From assembly GCF_004011155.1 (NCBI RefSeq), contig NZ_RJWG01000011.1, forward strand, positions 1-64,000: 64,000 nt of DNA. Reading direction: 5' to 3'. This document shows positions 34,428-46,220 of the stretch, one piece after another (the first letter of the stretch is position 1; each line of letters begins with the position of its first letter). This DNA comes from Clostridium prolinivorans (GTDB taxonomy: Bacteria > Bacillota > Clostridia > Clostridiales > Clostridiaceae). The notes beneath the pieces are model-generated. The model saw nothing but the letters and a program-made list of their open reading frames with translations, did not search any database and was not told the origin of the DNA. A program made the position numbers and the translations under genes.

Positions 34428-36146
34428 TTGTTAAAAAGTCAAAAAATAAGGGATATGGCTCCAGAAATGGATTCTTTAAGGCTGGGTACAGGATGGAAAA
34501 TTGAAGATTTATCTAAACCTCAAATAATAATTGAAAGTACTTTTGGTCACAGTCATCCCGGAAGCGCTCATCTTGATGTATTAATAAATGAAGCTTACAA
34601 AGCAGTAGAGAAAAATGGAGGCAAGCCAGCAAAATATTTTGTAACAGATATTTGCGATGGCCAAGCTCAAGGACATGATGGTATGAATTATTCACTACCA
34701 TCAAGAGAATATATAGCTAATATGATTGAGCTTCAGGTGCAAGCAACGCCTTTTGATGGAGGAATATTTATTGCAAGTTGCGATAAAGGAATGCCGGCAC
34801 ATTTAAAGGCTATAGCTAGACTTGATATGCCATCTATACTTGTGCCTGGAGGTATAATGAAGTCTGGTCCTAATATGTTAACTTTAGAACAAATAGGAAT
34901 GTATAGTGCAAAATTTGAAAAAAAAGAGATAACAGAAGAAGAATTTACTTATTATAAACATAATGCTTGTCCTAGTTGTGGGGCTTGTTCTTTTATGGGA
35001 ACTGCAGCTACTATGCAGGTAATGGCTGAAGCTTTAGGGTTAGCACTTCCGGGCACTGCATTAATGATTGCTACATCAGAAGAGCTTAAAAATGCTGCAA
35101 CTTATGCAGGATATTATATTCTTAAACTTATAGAAATGGATTTAAAACCTTCTAAAATAGTTACAATGAAATCTTTTGAAAATGCAATAATGGTACATGC
35201 TGCTATTGCAGGTTCTACCAATGCACTTCTTCACATACCTGCTATTGCTCATGAATTAGGGATTGAAATAGAACCAGAATTATTTGATGAAATTCATAGA
35301 AAAATTCCTTATATATTAAATATAAGACCAAGCGGCTTTTATCCTGGGGAATATTTTTGGTATGCAGGTGGAGTTCCAGCTATAATGGAAGAAATAAAAG
35401 AATTTTTACATCTTGATGTTTTAACTGTTACAGGGAAAACTCTTGGAGAAAATTTAGAGGAATTAAAGAAAAACGGATATTATGATAAATGTTATAGATA
35501 TCTTAAAAATACAGAAATAAAAAAAGAAGACATAATAAAAACTGTAAAAGAGCCGATTCAATCTCAAGGTGCAATAGCTATATTAAAAGGTAATTTGGCT
35601 CCTGAAGGTGCTGTGGTTAAACATTCTGCTGTATCAAAAAAAATGCATAATGTAATTTTAAGGGCACGACCTTTTGATAGTGAAGAAGAGGCATTAAAAG
35701 CTGTACTTACAGGTAATATAAAGCCTAAAGATGCGGTATTTATAAGATATGAAGGCCCTAAGGGTAGCGGTATGCCGGAAATGTTTTATACTACAGAAGC
35801 TATAGCTTCAGATCCATCTTTATCAGAGTCTGTAGCACTTATTACAGATGGAAGATTTTCAGGAGCTACTAGAGGACCAGCTATAGGACATGTATCTCCA
35901 GAAGCTAGTGAAGGAGGAAATATTGCTTTAGTTGAGGAAGGAGACCTTATAAAAATAGATATACCTAATAGATTAATTGCAATAGTAGGTGTAAATGGAG
36001 AGGAAAAGTCAGAAAAAGAAATTGAAGAAATTTTAGATATAAGAAGAAAAAAATGGGTAAGACCAGTTCCTAAATATACAAAAGGGACTTTAGGAATTTA
36101 TACAAGATTAGCAGTGTCACCAATGAAAGGGGGATATATGGAGTAA
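34428..36146 (+). CDS. Sugar-acid dehydratase, YjhG/YagF type (IlvD/Edd family)
   Basis: Iron-sulfur dehydratase of the IlvD/Edd superfamily, 572 residues. Motifs match YjhG/YagF D-xylonate-type dehydratases more than IlvD: TDICDGQAQGHDGM (Cys76), ASCDKGMPAH (Cys118), the CPSCGACSFMGTA cluster (Cys181, 184, 187) and NAIMVHAAIAGSTNALLHIP. The IlvD Cys in PCN-HL is replaced (HPGSAHL). TTG 34428 is chosen because AAAGGAGTG is well spaced and relatives begin LKSQKIRDMAPEM; ATG 34398 would include that site. Paired with a GntP permease, as yjhG is with yjhF in E. coli. No aldolase for the product is seen nearby. The exact aldonate is unknown. Confidence 0.85.
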   Translation: MLKSQKIRDMAPEMDSLRLGTGWKIEDLSKPQIIIESTFGHSHPGSAHLDVLINEAYKAVEKNGGKPAKYFVTDICDGQAQGHDGMNYSLPSREYIANMIELQVQATPFDGGIFIASCDKGMPAHLKAIARLDMPSILVPGGIMKSGPNMLTLEQIGMYSAKFEKKEITEEEFTYYKHNACPSCGACSFMGTAATMQVMAEALGLALPGTALMIATSEELKNAATYAGYYILKLIEMDLKPSKIVTMKSFENAIMVHAAIAGSTNALLHIPAIAHELGIEIEPELFDEIHRKIPYILNIRPSGFYPGEYFWYAGGVPAIMEEIKEFLHLDVLTVTGKTLGENLEELKKNGYYDKCYRYLKNTEIKKEDIIKTVKEPIQSQGAIAILKGNLAPEGAVVKHSAVSKKMHNVILRARPFDSEEEALKAVLTGNIKPKDAVFIRYEGPKGSGMPEMFYTTEAIASDPSLSESVALITDGRFSGATRGPAIGHVSPEASEGGNIALVEEGDLIKIDIPNRLIAIVGVNGEEKSEKEIEEILDIRRKKWVRPVPKYTKGTLGIYTRLAVSPMKGGYME

Positions 36147-36212
36147 TATAATACTTCATATATCTTAAATATTCAAAATCTATAAAGTATAAAAATTAAG
36201 GGGGAACATAGG

Positions 36213-37613
36213 GTGTTAAGTACATTTCCAATTTTAACTGCAAATTCAGAAATGGTATGGAAGGCAAATCCAACTGCACTTATAATATCTGCTATTGTAA
36301 GTATAGCTTTATTGTTAATTTTAATTATTAAATTTAAAATGCAGGCTCTTGTTGCAATCGTTATATCAGCTATAACTATAGGTATTGGTGTTGGAATGCC
36401 TTATTCAATGATAATTAGTACTGTTCAAAAAGGTATGGGTAATACATTACAAGGTATAGCATTGCTAGTTGGTTTAGGATCAATGTTTGGGGCTATATTA
36501 GAAATTTCTGGGGGAGCGGAAACTATAGCTTCAACTTTAGTAAATAAATTTGGAGAAAGTAAAGCTGCATGGGCTCTTGGAATTACTGGAGTAATTGTTG
36601 CAATACCAGTTTTCTTTGATGCAGGGCTAATTATATTGATACCATTAGCTTATGGACTAGCTAAAAAAACAGGCAAATCAAGCTTGTTTTATGCAATTCC
36701 TCTTCTAGCTGGTTTAGCTGTAGGCCATGCTTTTATTCCGCCAACACCAGGGCCTATACTTGTTGCCAATCAATTAAAAGTTGATTTAGGACTTGTTATA
36801 CTTTTAGGAATTATATGTGGAATACCAGCTATGATAGTAGCAGGACCTATTTTTGGAAATTTTATAGGTAAGAAAATATTTGTACCAGTTCCAGAACATG
36901 CTGCTACACAATTGGATTTTAAAGGTAAAAAATTACCATCTTTTAAAACAGTAGTATCTATAATTCTTATACCTCTTATATTAATATTATTAAATACTGG
37001 TGCTAACTTAATTGAAAAATATAATCCAGCAATTAAATCTATAAAACCAATTCTTAATTTTATAGGAGAGCCTTTTGTGGCGTTAACTATAGCTACATTA
37101 GCTGCTATGTATTTGTTGGGGACTAGACATGGATATAGTAGAAAAGAACTTGAAAAGGTTATGACAAAATCTTTAGAACCTACAGGGCTTATATTATTAG
37201 TTACAGCTGGCGGTGGAGTTTTAAGATTTATGTTGCAAGATTCAGGATTAGGTGATGTTATAGGTAATGCTATTCAAGGTAAAAATATGCCTCTTATAGT
37301 AATAGCTTTTTTAGTTGCATTAGCTGTGCGTGTTTCAGTAGGTTCAGCTACAGTAGCAATGACTATGGCTGCAGGTATAATGGCTTCAATGCCTCAAGTA
37401 CAAGCTTTATCTCAATTACATCTTGCAGCAATGACTATGGCTATTGCTGGAGGATCAACTGCCGTAAGTCATGTTAATGATTCTGGATTTTGGCTGGTAA
37501 AGGGTTTTTTTGAATTAGATGAGAAAACAACTTTGAAAACATGGACAGTAATGGAGACGTTAGTTGGTGTAGTAGGATTTCTTGTTGCGTTAATAATAAG
37601 TTTATTTGCATAA
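36213..37613 (+). CDS. GntP-family gluconate/sugar-acid permease
   Basis: Proton-coupled importer for gluconate-like sugar acids. The 466-residue protein has about 12-14 membrane helices. Family motifs include GGGVLRFMLQDSGLGDVIGN, VRVSVGSATVAMTMAAGIM, HAFIPPTPGPI and AGGSTAVSHVNDSGFW. GTG start at 36213 follows AAGGGGGAA. It begins 66 bases after the dehydratase and should be co-transcribed with it, supplying the substrate of that enzyme. Confidence 0.93.
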   Translation: MLSTFPILTANSEMVWKANPTALIISAIVSIALLLILIIKFKMQALVAIVISAITIGIGVGMPYSMIISTVQKGMGNTLQGIALLVGLGSMFGAILEISGGAETIASTLVNKFGESKAAWALGITGVIVAIPVFFDAGLIILIPLAYGLAKKTGKSSLFYAIPLLAGLAVGHAFIPPTPGPILVANQLKVDLGLVILLGIICGIPAMIVAGPIFGNFIGKKIFVPVPEHAATQLDFKGKKLPSFKTVVSIILIPLILILLNTGANLIEKYNPAIKSIKPILNFIGEPFVALTIATLAAMYLLGTRHGYSRKELEKVMTKSLEPTGLILLVTAGGGVLRFMLQDSGLGDVIGNAIQGKNMPLIVIAFLVALAVRVSVGSATVAMTMAAGIMASMPQVQALSQLHLAAMTMAIAGGSTAVSHVNDSGFWLVKGFFELDEKTTLKTWTVMETLVGVVGFLVALIISLFA

Positions 37614-37652
37614 AAAAAGCTACTGATTTTTAAATCAGTAGCTTTTTTTTTT
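37613..37652. terminator. Bidirectional terminator between gntP and the V-ATPase operon
   Basis: AAAAAAAGCTACTGATTT pairs with AAATCAGTAGCTTTTTTT around TT. T-runs in both orientations serve the converging operons. Confidence 0.9.
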
Positions 37653-38308
37653 TAAATATTTTGAGGATTATTTTGCTTTTCAAGCATATCTTTAACTTTC
37701 ATAAGTCTTGTTAAAGAACTTCTTTCATTTTCATCAAGTTTCATTCTTATATATTTTATTGTTTCTTCTAATTGAGGTATAGTCATATATTCTAATGCAT
37801 TAACTCTTCTTCTTGTTTTCTCTATTTCCTCTGCCATAAGCTGAGTAGCTTTTTCAACTTCAGCAAGTTCTAAAAGCTTTGGAAGTATATTATAAAGTCT
37901 TTTAATTGTATGATCAAGTTCTGGAGAAGTACTTGCAAAACCATAAGGATATATGCTTCCTTCGTCATCTTCAAGTTTCCTTTTAAATTCCATAACAGGA
38001 ACATTAACGCTCATAATATTTTTACTTTTTATATCAACAGATATACTTTCCTTTGGAAAACTTAAAGCTTCTTGTATAACTTCATCACTTAAAACTGCTC
38101 TTGTAATCATAAATTCTTTAAGACCATCTTCAAGTTCTTTTTCAACTTCTTTTCTAAGCTCGTCGTTACGTTTTACGAGAATTATAAACTGTCTTACAAG
38201 TTCATCTTGTTTATCTTTAAGAAGTTTATGACCTCTTACAGCTGTAACAAGTTTCTTTTTAAGCTTAGTAAGTTCCATTCTAGTAGGGTTTACATTGATT
38301 ATAGCCAA
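37652..38308 (-). CDS. ntpD: V-type ATP synthase subunit D
   Basis: Central-stalk shaft subunit of the V-type ATPase, a long coiled-coil inside the A3B3 ring. The N-terminus [16 protein letters not shown] and the C-terminal [20 protein letters not shown] are family signatures. I choose TTG 38308 (218 aa, [11 protein letters not shown]...) since AGGTG overlapping the ntpB stop is well spaced; the GTG at 38317 lies inside ntpB. Last gene of the operon. Confidence 0.95.
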   Translation of the reverse strand: MAIINVNPTRMELTKLKKKLVTAVRGHKLLKDKQDELVRQFIILVKRNDELRKEVEKELEDGLKEFMITRAVLSDEVIQEALSFPKESISVDIKSKNIMSVNVPVMEFKRKLEDDEGSIYPYGFASTSPELDHTIKRLYNILPKLLELAEVEKATQLMAEEIEKTRRRVNALEYMTIPQLEETIKYIRMKLDENERSSLTRLMKVKDMLEKQNNPQNI

Positions 38309-38309
38309 G

Positions 38310-39689
38310 TTAATCACCTACTTTGCCAAGATACTTATCTAAATATTCATCTCTAATTCTCTTAAGCTCTGTTTTTGGAAGTATTTTTAAGAGTTTCCAT
38401 CCAAGATCAAGAGTTTCTTCTATATTTCTATTGGTATTAAAACCTTGTGATACATATTCTTTTTCAAATTTTTCAGCAAACTCAGCATATTTTTTATCTA
38501 CATCGGAAAGAGCAGATTCTCCAAGGATTGCAGCAAGTTCTTTTGCCTGTTTACCTTGAGCATAGGCTGAGAAAAGCTGGTTCATTGTATCAGCATGATC
38601 TTCTCTTGTTTTTCCTTTTCCAATACCTTTATCTTTAAGCCTTGAAAGAGAAGGAAGTACATCTATAGGAGGATTAATTCCTCTTTTATAAAGTTCTCTT
38701 GAAAGAATGATTTGTCCTTCTGTTATATAACCAGTAAGATCAGGGATTGGATGAGTTTTATCATCTTCAGGCATTGTAAGTATAGGAATTTGAGTTATAG
38801 AACCTTTTTTACCTCTTATTCTACCAGCTCTTTCATATAACTGAGAGAGGTCGGTATATAAATAGCCTGGATATCCTCTTCTTCCTGGGACTTCTCTTCT
38901 TGCAGCTGAAATTTCTCTTAATGCTTCAGCATAATTTGTCATATCTGTCATTATAACAAGTACATGCATATCTTTTTCGTAAGCTAAATATTCTGCAGTA
39001 GTTAAAGCCATTCTAGGAGTAGATATTCTTTCTATAGCAGGATCATTTGCTAAATTTAAAAATAATACAGATCTATCAATAGCACCAGTTTTAGTAAACT
39101 CATCTAAAAAGAAATTAGCTTCTTCAAAAGTTATACCTATAGCTGCAAAAACTACAGCAAATTTTGAATCAGAATTTAAAACTTTTGCCTGTCTTGCAAT
39201 TTGAGCTGCAAGTTCAGCGTGAGGAAGCCCTGAACCTGAAAAAATAGGAAGCTTTTGACCTCTAACTAATGTGTTTAAGTGATCTATAGCTGAAATACCA
39301 GTTTGAATAAATTCTGCAGGATAGTCTCTAGCTACAGGATTTATAGGTTCACCAGTTATATCAAGTCTTTTTTCAGGAAGTATTTTAGGACCATTATCTT
39401 TTGGTCTTCCCATACCATCAAAAATTCTCCCAAGCATATCTTCTGATACACCTATTTGAAGAGGACGTCCTAAAAACCTAACCTTTGTTTCTTTAAGATT
39501 TATTCCAGCGGAACCTTCAAATATTTGAACCATAGCCCTATCGCCATTAACTTCAAGTACTTGACCTCTTCTTTTTTCACCGTTTTGAAGTTCTATGTCA
39601 ACAAGTTCGTTATATTTTACCCCACTGACACCTTCAACAATCATAAGAGGACCAACTACTTCTTTTACTGTTTTATATTCTTTAAGCAC
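38310..39689 (-). CDS. ntpB: V-type ATP synthase subunit B
   Basis: Non-catalytic subunit of the A3B3 hexamer, 459 residues. It has the beta-barrel N-terminus ([19 protein letters not shown]) and conserved [20 protein letters not shown] in place of a true P-loop, plus the [20 protein letters not shown] and [19 protein letters not shown] segments. GTG start overlaps the end of ntpA by 8 bases, indicating translational coupling. Confidence 0.97.
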   Translation of the reverse strand: MLKEYKTVKEVVGPLMIVEGVSGVKYNELVDIELQNGEKRRGQVLEVNGDRAMVQIFEGSAGINLKETKVRFLGRPLQIGVSEDMLGRIFDGMGRPKDNGPKILPEKRLDITGEPINPVARDYPAEFIQTGISAIDHLNTLVRGQKLPIFSGSGLPHAELAAQIARQAKVLNSDSKFAVVFAAIGITFEEANFFLDEFTKTGAIDRSVLFLNLANDPAIERISTPRMALTTAEYLAYEKDMHVLVIMTDMTNYAEALREISAARREVPGRRGYPGYLYTDLSQLYERAGRIRGKKGSITQIPILTMPEDDKTHPIPDLTGYITEGQIILSRELYKRGINPPIDVLPSLSRLKDKGIGKGKTREDHADTMNQLFSAYAQGKQAKELAAILGESALSDVDKKYAEFAEKFEKEYVSQGFNTNRNIEETLDLGWKLLKILPKTELKRIRDEYLDKYLGKVGD

Positions 39690-41451
39690 GTTTCAGCCCT
39701 CCTTCTTCTATAAGATTATCTATGGCTTCTTTAAGTTCATTATATATAGCATCAATTTTATCTATATTTTCTTCAGCTATATATTTACTTCTTGCAATTT
39801 TATCTCTAACTTCAAGGCCTAATATTTTCTTTAAATAAATTCCATTATCAAGAGCTCTATTTGCTTCTCTATAAAATGCAATTATAAGTTTAAGCATTTT
39901 ATATTGTTTATTAAGAGAGGTATATGTGTCAATTTCGTGAAAAGCATTTTGCTGAAGATAATCTTCACGAATTGATTTTGCAGCTTCAAGCTTTAATCTA
40001 TCTTTTTCGGATAAAGCATCTATACCTACAAGCCTTACTATTTCATCTAAGTTTGCCTCTTCTTGAAGAAGTGTCATAGCTTCACTTCTAAGTTCTGACC
40101 AATCAGAAGCTACATGTTCATCCATATATGCATCTATTCTATCTTGGTATAATGAATAAGAATTTAACCAATTTATAGAAGGAAAATGTCTTCTATAAGC
40201 AAGTTGTGCATCAAGTCCCCAGAAAACTTTAACTATTCTTAAAGTTGACTGAGTAACAGGTTCTGAAATATCTCCTCCTGGGGGGGATACTGCACCTATA
40301 GCTGTTATAGCACCAACTCTATCTTCACTTCCAAGACATACAACTTTACCAGCTCTTTCATAAAATTCTGCAAGTCTTGAACCAAGATAGGCTGGATAAC
40401 CTTCTTCACCAGGCATTTCTTCAAGTCTGCCAGACATTTCTCTAAGTGCTTCTGCCCATCTTGAAGTTGAATCTGCCATTATAGCAACAGAATAGCCCAT
40501 ATCTCTAAAATACTCAGCAATTGTTATACCAGTATATATAGAGGCTTCTCTAGCAGCAACAGGCATATTTGAAGTATTTGCAATAAGGACAGTTCTTTTC
40601 ATAAGAGATTCACCAGTTTTTGGATCTTTAAGTTCTGGGAATTCCATAAGAACATCTGTCATTTCATTTCCACGTTCTCCACAACCAACATAAACAACTA
40701 TTTCAGTATCTCCCCATTTTGCTATTTGGTGTTGAACAACGGTTTTACCAGCACCAAAAGGCCCTGGTACTGAAGCGGCTCCACCTTTAACAACGGGGAA
40801 GAAAGTATCTATAACTCTTTGACCAGTAAGCATAGGCTCTACTGGGTTTAATTTACGTTCATAAGGTCTTCCACGTCTTACAGGCCATTTTTGAAGCATT
40901 GAAAGTTCTTTAATACCTTTTTCTGTTTCAACTAAACATATAGTTTGATCTACAGTAAATTCACCAGATTTTATTTCTTTAACTGTACCAGAAATTCCAT
41001 AAGGAACCATTATTTTATGAAGTACAACAGAAGTCTCTTGTACAGTTCCTATAATAGAACCAGCTTTAACAGTATCGCCTACAGAGACAGTAGGATTGAA
41101 TTTCCAAAGTTTTTCTCTACTTAATGAAAAAACTTTTACGCCTCTTTTTAAAAATGCACTATCAGCTTTGTGCATGTAAACATCAAGTGGTCTTTGAATT
41201 CCATCAAACATGGATTCTATAAGTCCAGGACCAAGTTCCACAGATAAAGGTTCTCCAGTAGTTTCTACAGGGTCACCTGGTCCAAGGCCAACGGTTTCTT
41301 CATAAACTTGAATTGAGGCTTTATCTCCTCTCATTTCAATTATTTCACCGATAAGCCCGTGATCGCCAACTTGACAAACGTCATATACATTAGCATTATC
41401 CATCCCCTCAGCAACAACTAGGGGACCAGCTACTTTAACTATTTTTCCCAT
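39682..41451 (-). CDS. ntpA: V-type ATP synthase catalytic subunit A
   Basis: Catalytic nucleotide-binding subunit, 589 residues. P-loop [17 protein letters not shown], the catalytic Glu in [29 protein letters not shown] and the V-type-specific non-homologous insert after residue about 110 distinguish it from F-type beta. ATG start preceded by AAAGGCGG. With ntpB it forms the A3B3 motor. Confidence 0.97.
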   Translation of the reverse strand: MGKIVKVAGPLVVAEGMDNANVYDVCQVGDHGLIGEIIEMRGDKASIQVYEETVGLGPGDPVETTGEPLSVELGPGLIESMFDGIQRPLDVYMHKADSAFLKRGVKVFSLSREKLWKFNPTVSVGDTVKAGSIIGTVQETSVVLHKIMVPYGISGTVKEIKSGEFTVDQTICLVETEKGIKELSMLQKWPVRRGRPYERKLNPVEPMLTGQRVIDTFFPVVKGGAASVPGPFGAGKTVVQHQIAKWGDTEIVVYVGCGERGNEMTDVLMEFPELKDPKTGESLMKRTVLIANTSNMPVAAREASIYTGITIAEYFRDMGYSVAIMADSTSRWAEALREMSGRLEEMPGEEGYPAYLGSRLAEFYERAGKVVCLGSEDRVGAITAIGAVSPPGGDISEPVTQSTLRIVKVFWGLDAQLAYRRHFPSINWLNSYSLYQDRIDAYMDEHVASDWSELRSEAMTLLQEEANLDEIVRLVGIDALSEKDRLKLEAAKSIREDYLQQNAFHEIDTYTSLNKQYKMLKLIIAFYREANRALDNGIYLKKILGLEVRDKIARSKYIAEENIDKIDAIYNELKEAIDNLIEEGGLKRA

Positions 41452-41472
41452 GCTTATCCTTTTCCGCCTTTC

Positions 41473-41781
41473 TTATAAAATATTTATACCTACGGCTTTT
41501 TGAACATTATCTTTAATTTTATTAAGACCAATTCCAAGACTTCCTTGGCTGCCAGGAATTAATATAATAGAAGGAGTAATAGATTTACTATATCTTTCTA
41601 TTGTTTCTTCAAGTTTTTCTGCAAATTGTTCCGTTATAAAGATTACTCCGTAGTTATTATAGGCTAAGGTATCTACAGTTTTTCTAGCATCTTCTACATT
41701 ATCTACTGGAAATACTTCGATTCCAATGGCTTTAAATGCAAGAACAGAGTCTTTATCTCCAACAATGCCAACCTTATACAT
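41473..41781 (-). CDS. ntpG: V-type ATP synthase subunit F
   Basis: Small central-stalk subunit (102 residues), with a Rossmann-like core: [33 protein letters not shown] and [17 protein letters not shown]. Called NtpG in Enterococcus hirae and AtpF elsewhere. ATG 41781 gives the usual MYKVGIVGD start and overlaps ntpC by 8 bases. The upstream GTG at 41790 is less likely. Confidence 0.92.
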   Translation of the reverse strand: MYKVGIVGDKDSVLAFKAIGIEVFPVDNVEDARKTVDTLAYNNYGVIFITEQFAEKLEETIERYSKSITPSIILIPGSQGSLGIGLNKIKDNVQKAVGINIL

Positions 41782-42763
41782 AACTATCACGCAGCCTTTC
41801 CTTTATGAGTTCTTTTGAAACATTATTAAGCTTAGAAACTAATATAATTCTCAAATTTTTAATTTCTGTTTCACGTGCATATATGAAAACTGCTATAGGT
41901 TCTGGACCTATATTTATCAATTTAGAGTCTTTCATATATCCCATAATATAATCATCTATATTTTTCTCAAAACTACTTAAAGAATTTGTTCTTAAAAATG
42001 TTTCTATACTTTCTTTAATCATTAAGCCGTAGTTTTTATGAGCTAATTTATTAGGAATAAGAGAATAATCTTCTAAAAATAATTCTTTAAGTAAAGAAGA
42101 ATCAAGCTCTCCTCCATCTAATAAAACTTCTTTTAAAAAATTTAAAGGCTTATTAAGTGATTTTATTCTTAAAATTGTTTTAATATTAGTTAAGTCAATA
42201 AGAGTAGTAACATAACCCTCTAAAAAACTATTATTTAATATTTGAACTAAATTTTTCATATGTATAAACATATATCTATCTAATATAATGTCAATTCTTT
42301 GAGGGTCTTTTATATTTTCAAAATCATCTAAAGCAGTTTTAATAGCTTCAGACATTATATTAGGAAGTTCTGCATAGTTTTCTTTTGATAAGGCAGTTTT
42401 TAAAAGGTCTATATCTAAAATTCCCATAGGAATTAGTATAGATGAAAAGTCCTTATCTAGAATTTTACCTTTAATAAGAGTTTTTATATTATGGTAATCA
42501 TATTTAACCCTCATAAAATCGATTATTTCTTTATAAGGGGTAATTTCATAAAGCTCATCATACATATCTTTAAAAGCTTTATTTAAAGCAGCTTCAAAAT
42601 TTTTCCCTTCAAGGTAATGCCCATAATAAGTTTCTGAAAGAAGCTTTAAAGCTCCATCAAGATTTTCTGTATCTATGAGCCTTTCATAGAAAGGTTTAGT
42701 AAGGAGCCTTGATTCCCATACTCTTATTTTGGTAACTATAGAGGCAAAATCTGTAGTTTTCAT
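41774..42763 (-). CDS. ntpC: V-type ATP synthase subunit C
   Basis: Subunit C (d-type) links the rotor ring to the central stalk. The helical protein (329 residues from ATG 42763) has the family pattern [18 protein letters not shown] at the start, and [20 protein letters not shown] and [20 protein letters not shown] later. AAGGAGG lies 11 bases before ATG 42763. The alternative TTG 42787 overlaps ntpE and contains this ribosome-binding site. Confidence 0.9.
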   Translation of the reverse strand: MKTTDFASIVTKIRVWESRLLTKPFYERLIDTENLDGALKLLSETYYGHYLEGKNFEAALNKAFKDMYDELYEITPYKEIIDFMRVKYDYHNIKTLIKGKILDKDFSSILIPMGILDIDLLKTALSKENYAELPNIMSEAIKTALDDFENIKDPQRIDIILDRYMFIHMKNLVQILNNSFLEGYVTTLIDLTNIKTILRIKSLNKPLNFLKEVLLDGGELDSSLLKELFLEDYSLIPNKLAHKNYGLMIKESIETFLRTNSLSSFEKNIDDYIMGYMKDSKLINIGPEPIAVFIYARETEIKNLRIILVSKLNNVSKELIKERLRDSYV

Positions 42764-42779
42764 GGACTTAAAAGCCTCC

Positions 42780-43361
42780 TTACTCAAATAATATTTTGTT
42801 TATATCAAATATTAAATCTTCCTTTAAAGAATCAACTAATGCTTTAAAAGTACAGTTTAATATAGTACCATTTTGTTCAACAATAAAGCCGTCTTCTTCT
42901 TTATTTAGTGTTTTACCAAGAACTAAATTTAAACCAAGTTCTGAATTTATCCATTGAAGAACTTCAGAAGTGAAAATAGAATATCTATTTTCATTAACTC
43001 TCAAAACTCCATTACCTGTAACTTTATTTTCTTTAAGCATAGTTTTTAAAAAATTTAAAAAATCTTCTTTATTTAAATTTTTTAAATTTTCAAGTGCAAG
43101 CTCAAAAGATTTTTCAATAACAGAATGTTTTGCAGATAGTTTTTCGTTTCTAACTTTAAGCTCTGCACTTTGAATTATTCTGCTTTTACTTGAAACAGCT
43201 TCTTCATGAGCTTTAGCTAAAAGCTGTTTTTCTAAATCCTTAGCTTCATTTATTTTGTTTTCTATTATTTTGGAAGCTTCTTCTTTAGCTGAATTTAAAA
43301 TTTCAGTTTTTTTGCTATTTGCATCACTAAGGATTTTATCTGTAATATTTTTTATCGACAT
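42780..43361 (-). CDS. ntpE: V-type ATP synthase subunit E
   Basis: Peripheral-stalk subunit (193 residues). A long N-terminal coiled coil (about 5-110; repeated Ala/Glu/Lys heptads such as ILNSAKEEASKIIENKINEA) is followed by a globular C-terminal domain with GFIVEQNGTILNCTFKAL. It pairs with the ntpF product as the stator stalk. ATG with AGGAGGG upstream. Confidence 0.92.
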   Translation of the reverse strand: MSIKNITDKILSDANSKKTEILNSAKEEASKIIENKINEAKDLEKQLLAKAHEEAVSSKSRIIQSAELKVRNEKLSAKHSVIEKSFELALENLKNLNKEDFLNFLKTMLKENKVTGNGVLRVNENRYSIFTSEVLQWINSELGLNLVLGKTLNKEEDGFIVEQNGTILNCTFKALVDSLKEDLIFDINKILFE

Positions 43362-43416
43362 ATTTTAAATTCCCTCCTGCAATTCTTTGAGGTTATAATT
43401 AATTTTAAATAATTAT

Positions 43417-43920
<504 letters not shown>

Positions 43921-45855
43921 TTAGTTTTTTATATTTATATATTTATTTACCATTTTAAAAGGTGAAAATGGCCTTCCGCCACCGGAATAAAATTTTCCAA
44001 AAAATTCAACATATTGAAGTCTTAAACCATGAACGTAGGCACCTAAAAGTCCTAAAAGCATATTAAAAATATGAACTGCTATAAAAAGAACAGGGCCTAC
44101 TATAAATAGACTTATTCCTGGGAAACTTCCAATTATAAGATTTAAAGCTCCGGCTATAGAACCGCCAGATATTCCAAGAGCCATAAGTCTTGTATATGAA
44201 ACTAAATCTCCTATATAACCTGTAATACCATAAAGAGCATAAGCTCCACCAGCTAATTTACCTGCCACGGATTTTGCGTCCCTACCGTTTGTAAGCACGA
44301 TTAAAACCATACCTGCAATCATTGTATATTTAGCAAATGAAAAGCCTGCAACTAAAAGACCTATACTTACTAAAGTTATAATCCAAGAACCAGAATCAAA
44401 AAATGCTCCCCAAGGGTCTCCTTTTTTAATGAGCATATATCCTTTTATACAAAGCCCGAAAAGTACTTGGATAGCTCCAAAACCTATAGATAAAAATACA
44501 ACAGTGTAAATATCACGAGACGGATCAATTAAAGCTGGTATTTTAATTACATCTCCGAATACAGAACCGTATATAAGTCCCCATATAGCAGTTGTAATAC
44601 CTAAATACATAAACATCCTTACAAAATTTTGCGATTTTTCATTTAGATTGAATTTCTTAAGAGCAAAAAGTGCAGCAGCAAATACTATAACTCCATAAGC
44701 AAAATCTGCTACCATCATACCAAAGAATATCATGTAAAAAGGTGTTAAAAGAGGAGTAGGATCAATACCATCATATTTAGGAAGACTATACATTTCTGTG
44801 ATAGATTCAAAAGATTTAACTATAGTACCATTTTTTAGCTTTATCGGGATTTCATCTATATCTTCATCAGAAACATCGGAAATTTTATAATAATAATTAT
44901 CACTAGGCAATGATTTTATATAGTTTTCAAAAATATTTCTTTTCTCTTCTGGGAAATATCCAGATATAAGTATTGTTTTATCGGACTTTAAAAAATTTTC
45001 ACTAGATTTAAGTCTTATAAGTTTATTTTCGAAATATTCATGTGCTTTTTCAAGATTTAAAAGTTCATTTTTCATTCCTTTTAAATCTTTAATTATAGAA
45101 AGTTTTTCTTCATTTAAATTATTTAGCTGCTCTTTAAAGCCTTCAATTAATAAAATAGGCTTTTCTTTAAAGTCTGTTTTAAATTCATTAAACTCCAAAA
45201 GCTTTAAAAAAGATTCTAAAGAGCTCATCTCATCCTTATGAACAAATAGTAAAATATAAGATAATTTAGTGTCCCTATTTACAATTTCAAAATGAACATA
45301 TTTAAAATTTTCTTCTATTTGATATTTAAAATCGCCTTCTCTTGAAGTTGGAATAGTACCTAAAAAATAATTTACTTTTTTAAAATCTTCTAAATCACTA
45401 AAAGACAAATCTAAGTTTTTCCAAGGAAATAAAATTTCATAATCTGTATTAATTTTTGATATTAAAGAATCTATTTCACTTAATCTTTCTTCCTTTCCTT
45501 TTAAAAGGGTTAATAGTTCTCTAAAATTTTCTTCTTTTCCATATTTTTTAAGTTCATCATAAGATAAGGAAGGTTTTCCTTCTTTTAAAGATTTTAGAGC
45601 AGATTCTTTTTCTATATAATTTTTAAGAAAATTAATAGCAGACTTTAAATCAGAAAGAGTTTCTTCTGTTTCTTTAAAAGAAGGATCAAAAACATCTTCT
45701 TTTAAGGAAATTAATGTTTCATCTTCTTTGCTTAATTTTTTGCTTTGAAGATTTATAAATTCGATTTCTCCAAAGGATTGCAGCTTCTTTAGAATGTCTT
45801 TTTTACTAGCTTCAAAAGCTATCAGAGTAAATTTATTCATTCTAACTATTGCCAT
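43921..45855 (-). CDS. ntpI: V-type ATP synthase subunit I (stator a subunit)
   Basis: Membrane stator subunit carrying the ion half-channels, 644 residues. The soluble N-terminal part (about 1-345) is coiled-coil-rich. The C-terminal part has about eight membrane helices, with FGMMVADFAYGVIVF, a conserved Arg in YTRLMALGISGGSIAGALN, and HGLRLQYVEFFGKFYSGGGR. ATG overlaps the end of ntpF by 14 bases. Confidence 0.95.
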   Translation of the reverse strand: MAIVRMNKFTLIAFEASKKDILKKLQSFGEIEFINLQSKKLSKEDETLISLKEDVFDPSFKETEETLSDLKSAINFLKNYIEKESALKSLKEGKPSLSYDELKKYGKEENFRELLTLLKGKEERLSEIDSLISKINTDYEILFPWKNLDLSFSDLEDFKKVNYFLGTIPTSREGDFKYQIEENFKYVHFEIVNRDTKLSYILLFVHKDEMSSLESFLKLLEFNEFKTDFKEKPILLIEGFKEQLNNLNEEKLSIIKDLKGMKNELLNLEKAHEYFENKLIRLKSSENFLKSDKTILISGYFPEEKRNIFENYIKSLPSDNYYYKISDVSDEDIDEIPIKLKNGTIVKSFESITEMYSLPKYDGIDPTPLLTPFYMIFFGMMVADFAYGVIVFAAALFALKKFNLNEKSQNFVRMFMYLGITTAIWGLIYGSVFGDVIKIPALIDPSRDIYTVVFLSIGFGAIQVLFGLCIKGYMLIKKGDPWGAFFDSGSWIITLVSIGLLVAGFSFAKYTMIAGMVLIVLTNGRDAKSVAGKLAGGAYALYGITGYIGDLVSYTRLMALGISGGSIAGALNLIIGSFPGISLFIVGPVLFIAVHIFNMLLGLLGAYVHGLRLQYVEFFGKFYSGGGRPFSPFKMVNKYINIKN

Positions 45856-46168
45856 AATTTTTTACTATCCTTTCAATGATTAATTTTACAGCATTATCAA
45901 GCCTTTCTTTTGGTATGTTATAAATGCTGTTTATTTCATTTTTCCCATTTATAGAAATAGTATAAGCTTCTTTTTCAGCTAAAGAAATAGCTTCATCAAC
46001 TATAGATTTAGCTTTGCTTTTTATTTCTTTTAAAGTTTCATCATATTTTTCCAAAGCTTGATTTTGAGCTGATTTTAAAATATCTCTTCTTTCATTTTCA
46101 GCCGCTTTAATAATTTCAAAAGCTTCTTCTTCTGCTTTTTTTATTTCTATAATTTCTTGTATAGCCAC
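45842..46168 (-). CDS. ntpF: V-type ATPase peripheral-stalk subunit (NtpF/AtpH type)
   Basis: A 108-residue Glu/Lys/Ala-rich coiled coil (EIIEIKKAEEEAFEIIKAAE, then ENERRDILKSAQNQALEKYD) corresponding to the G/H-type stalk subunit that pairs with subunit E. First gene of the operon. GTG at 46168 follows GGAGGTG by 8 bases. An ATG at 46173 is out of frame. Confidence 0.85.
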   Translation of the reverse strand: MAIQEIIEIKKAEEEAFEIIKAAENERRDILKSAQNQALEKYDETLKEIKSKAKSIVDEAISLAEKEAYTISINGKNEINSIYNIPKERLDNAVKLIIERIVKNYGNS

Positions 46169-46220
46169 CCATTTTTCACCTCCAGTTTAAATATAAAATA
46201 AAAATAATTAGTGACAATAA

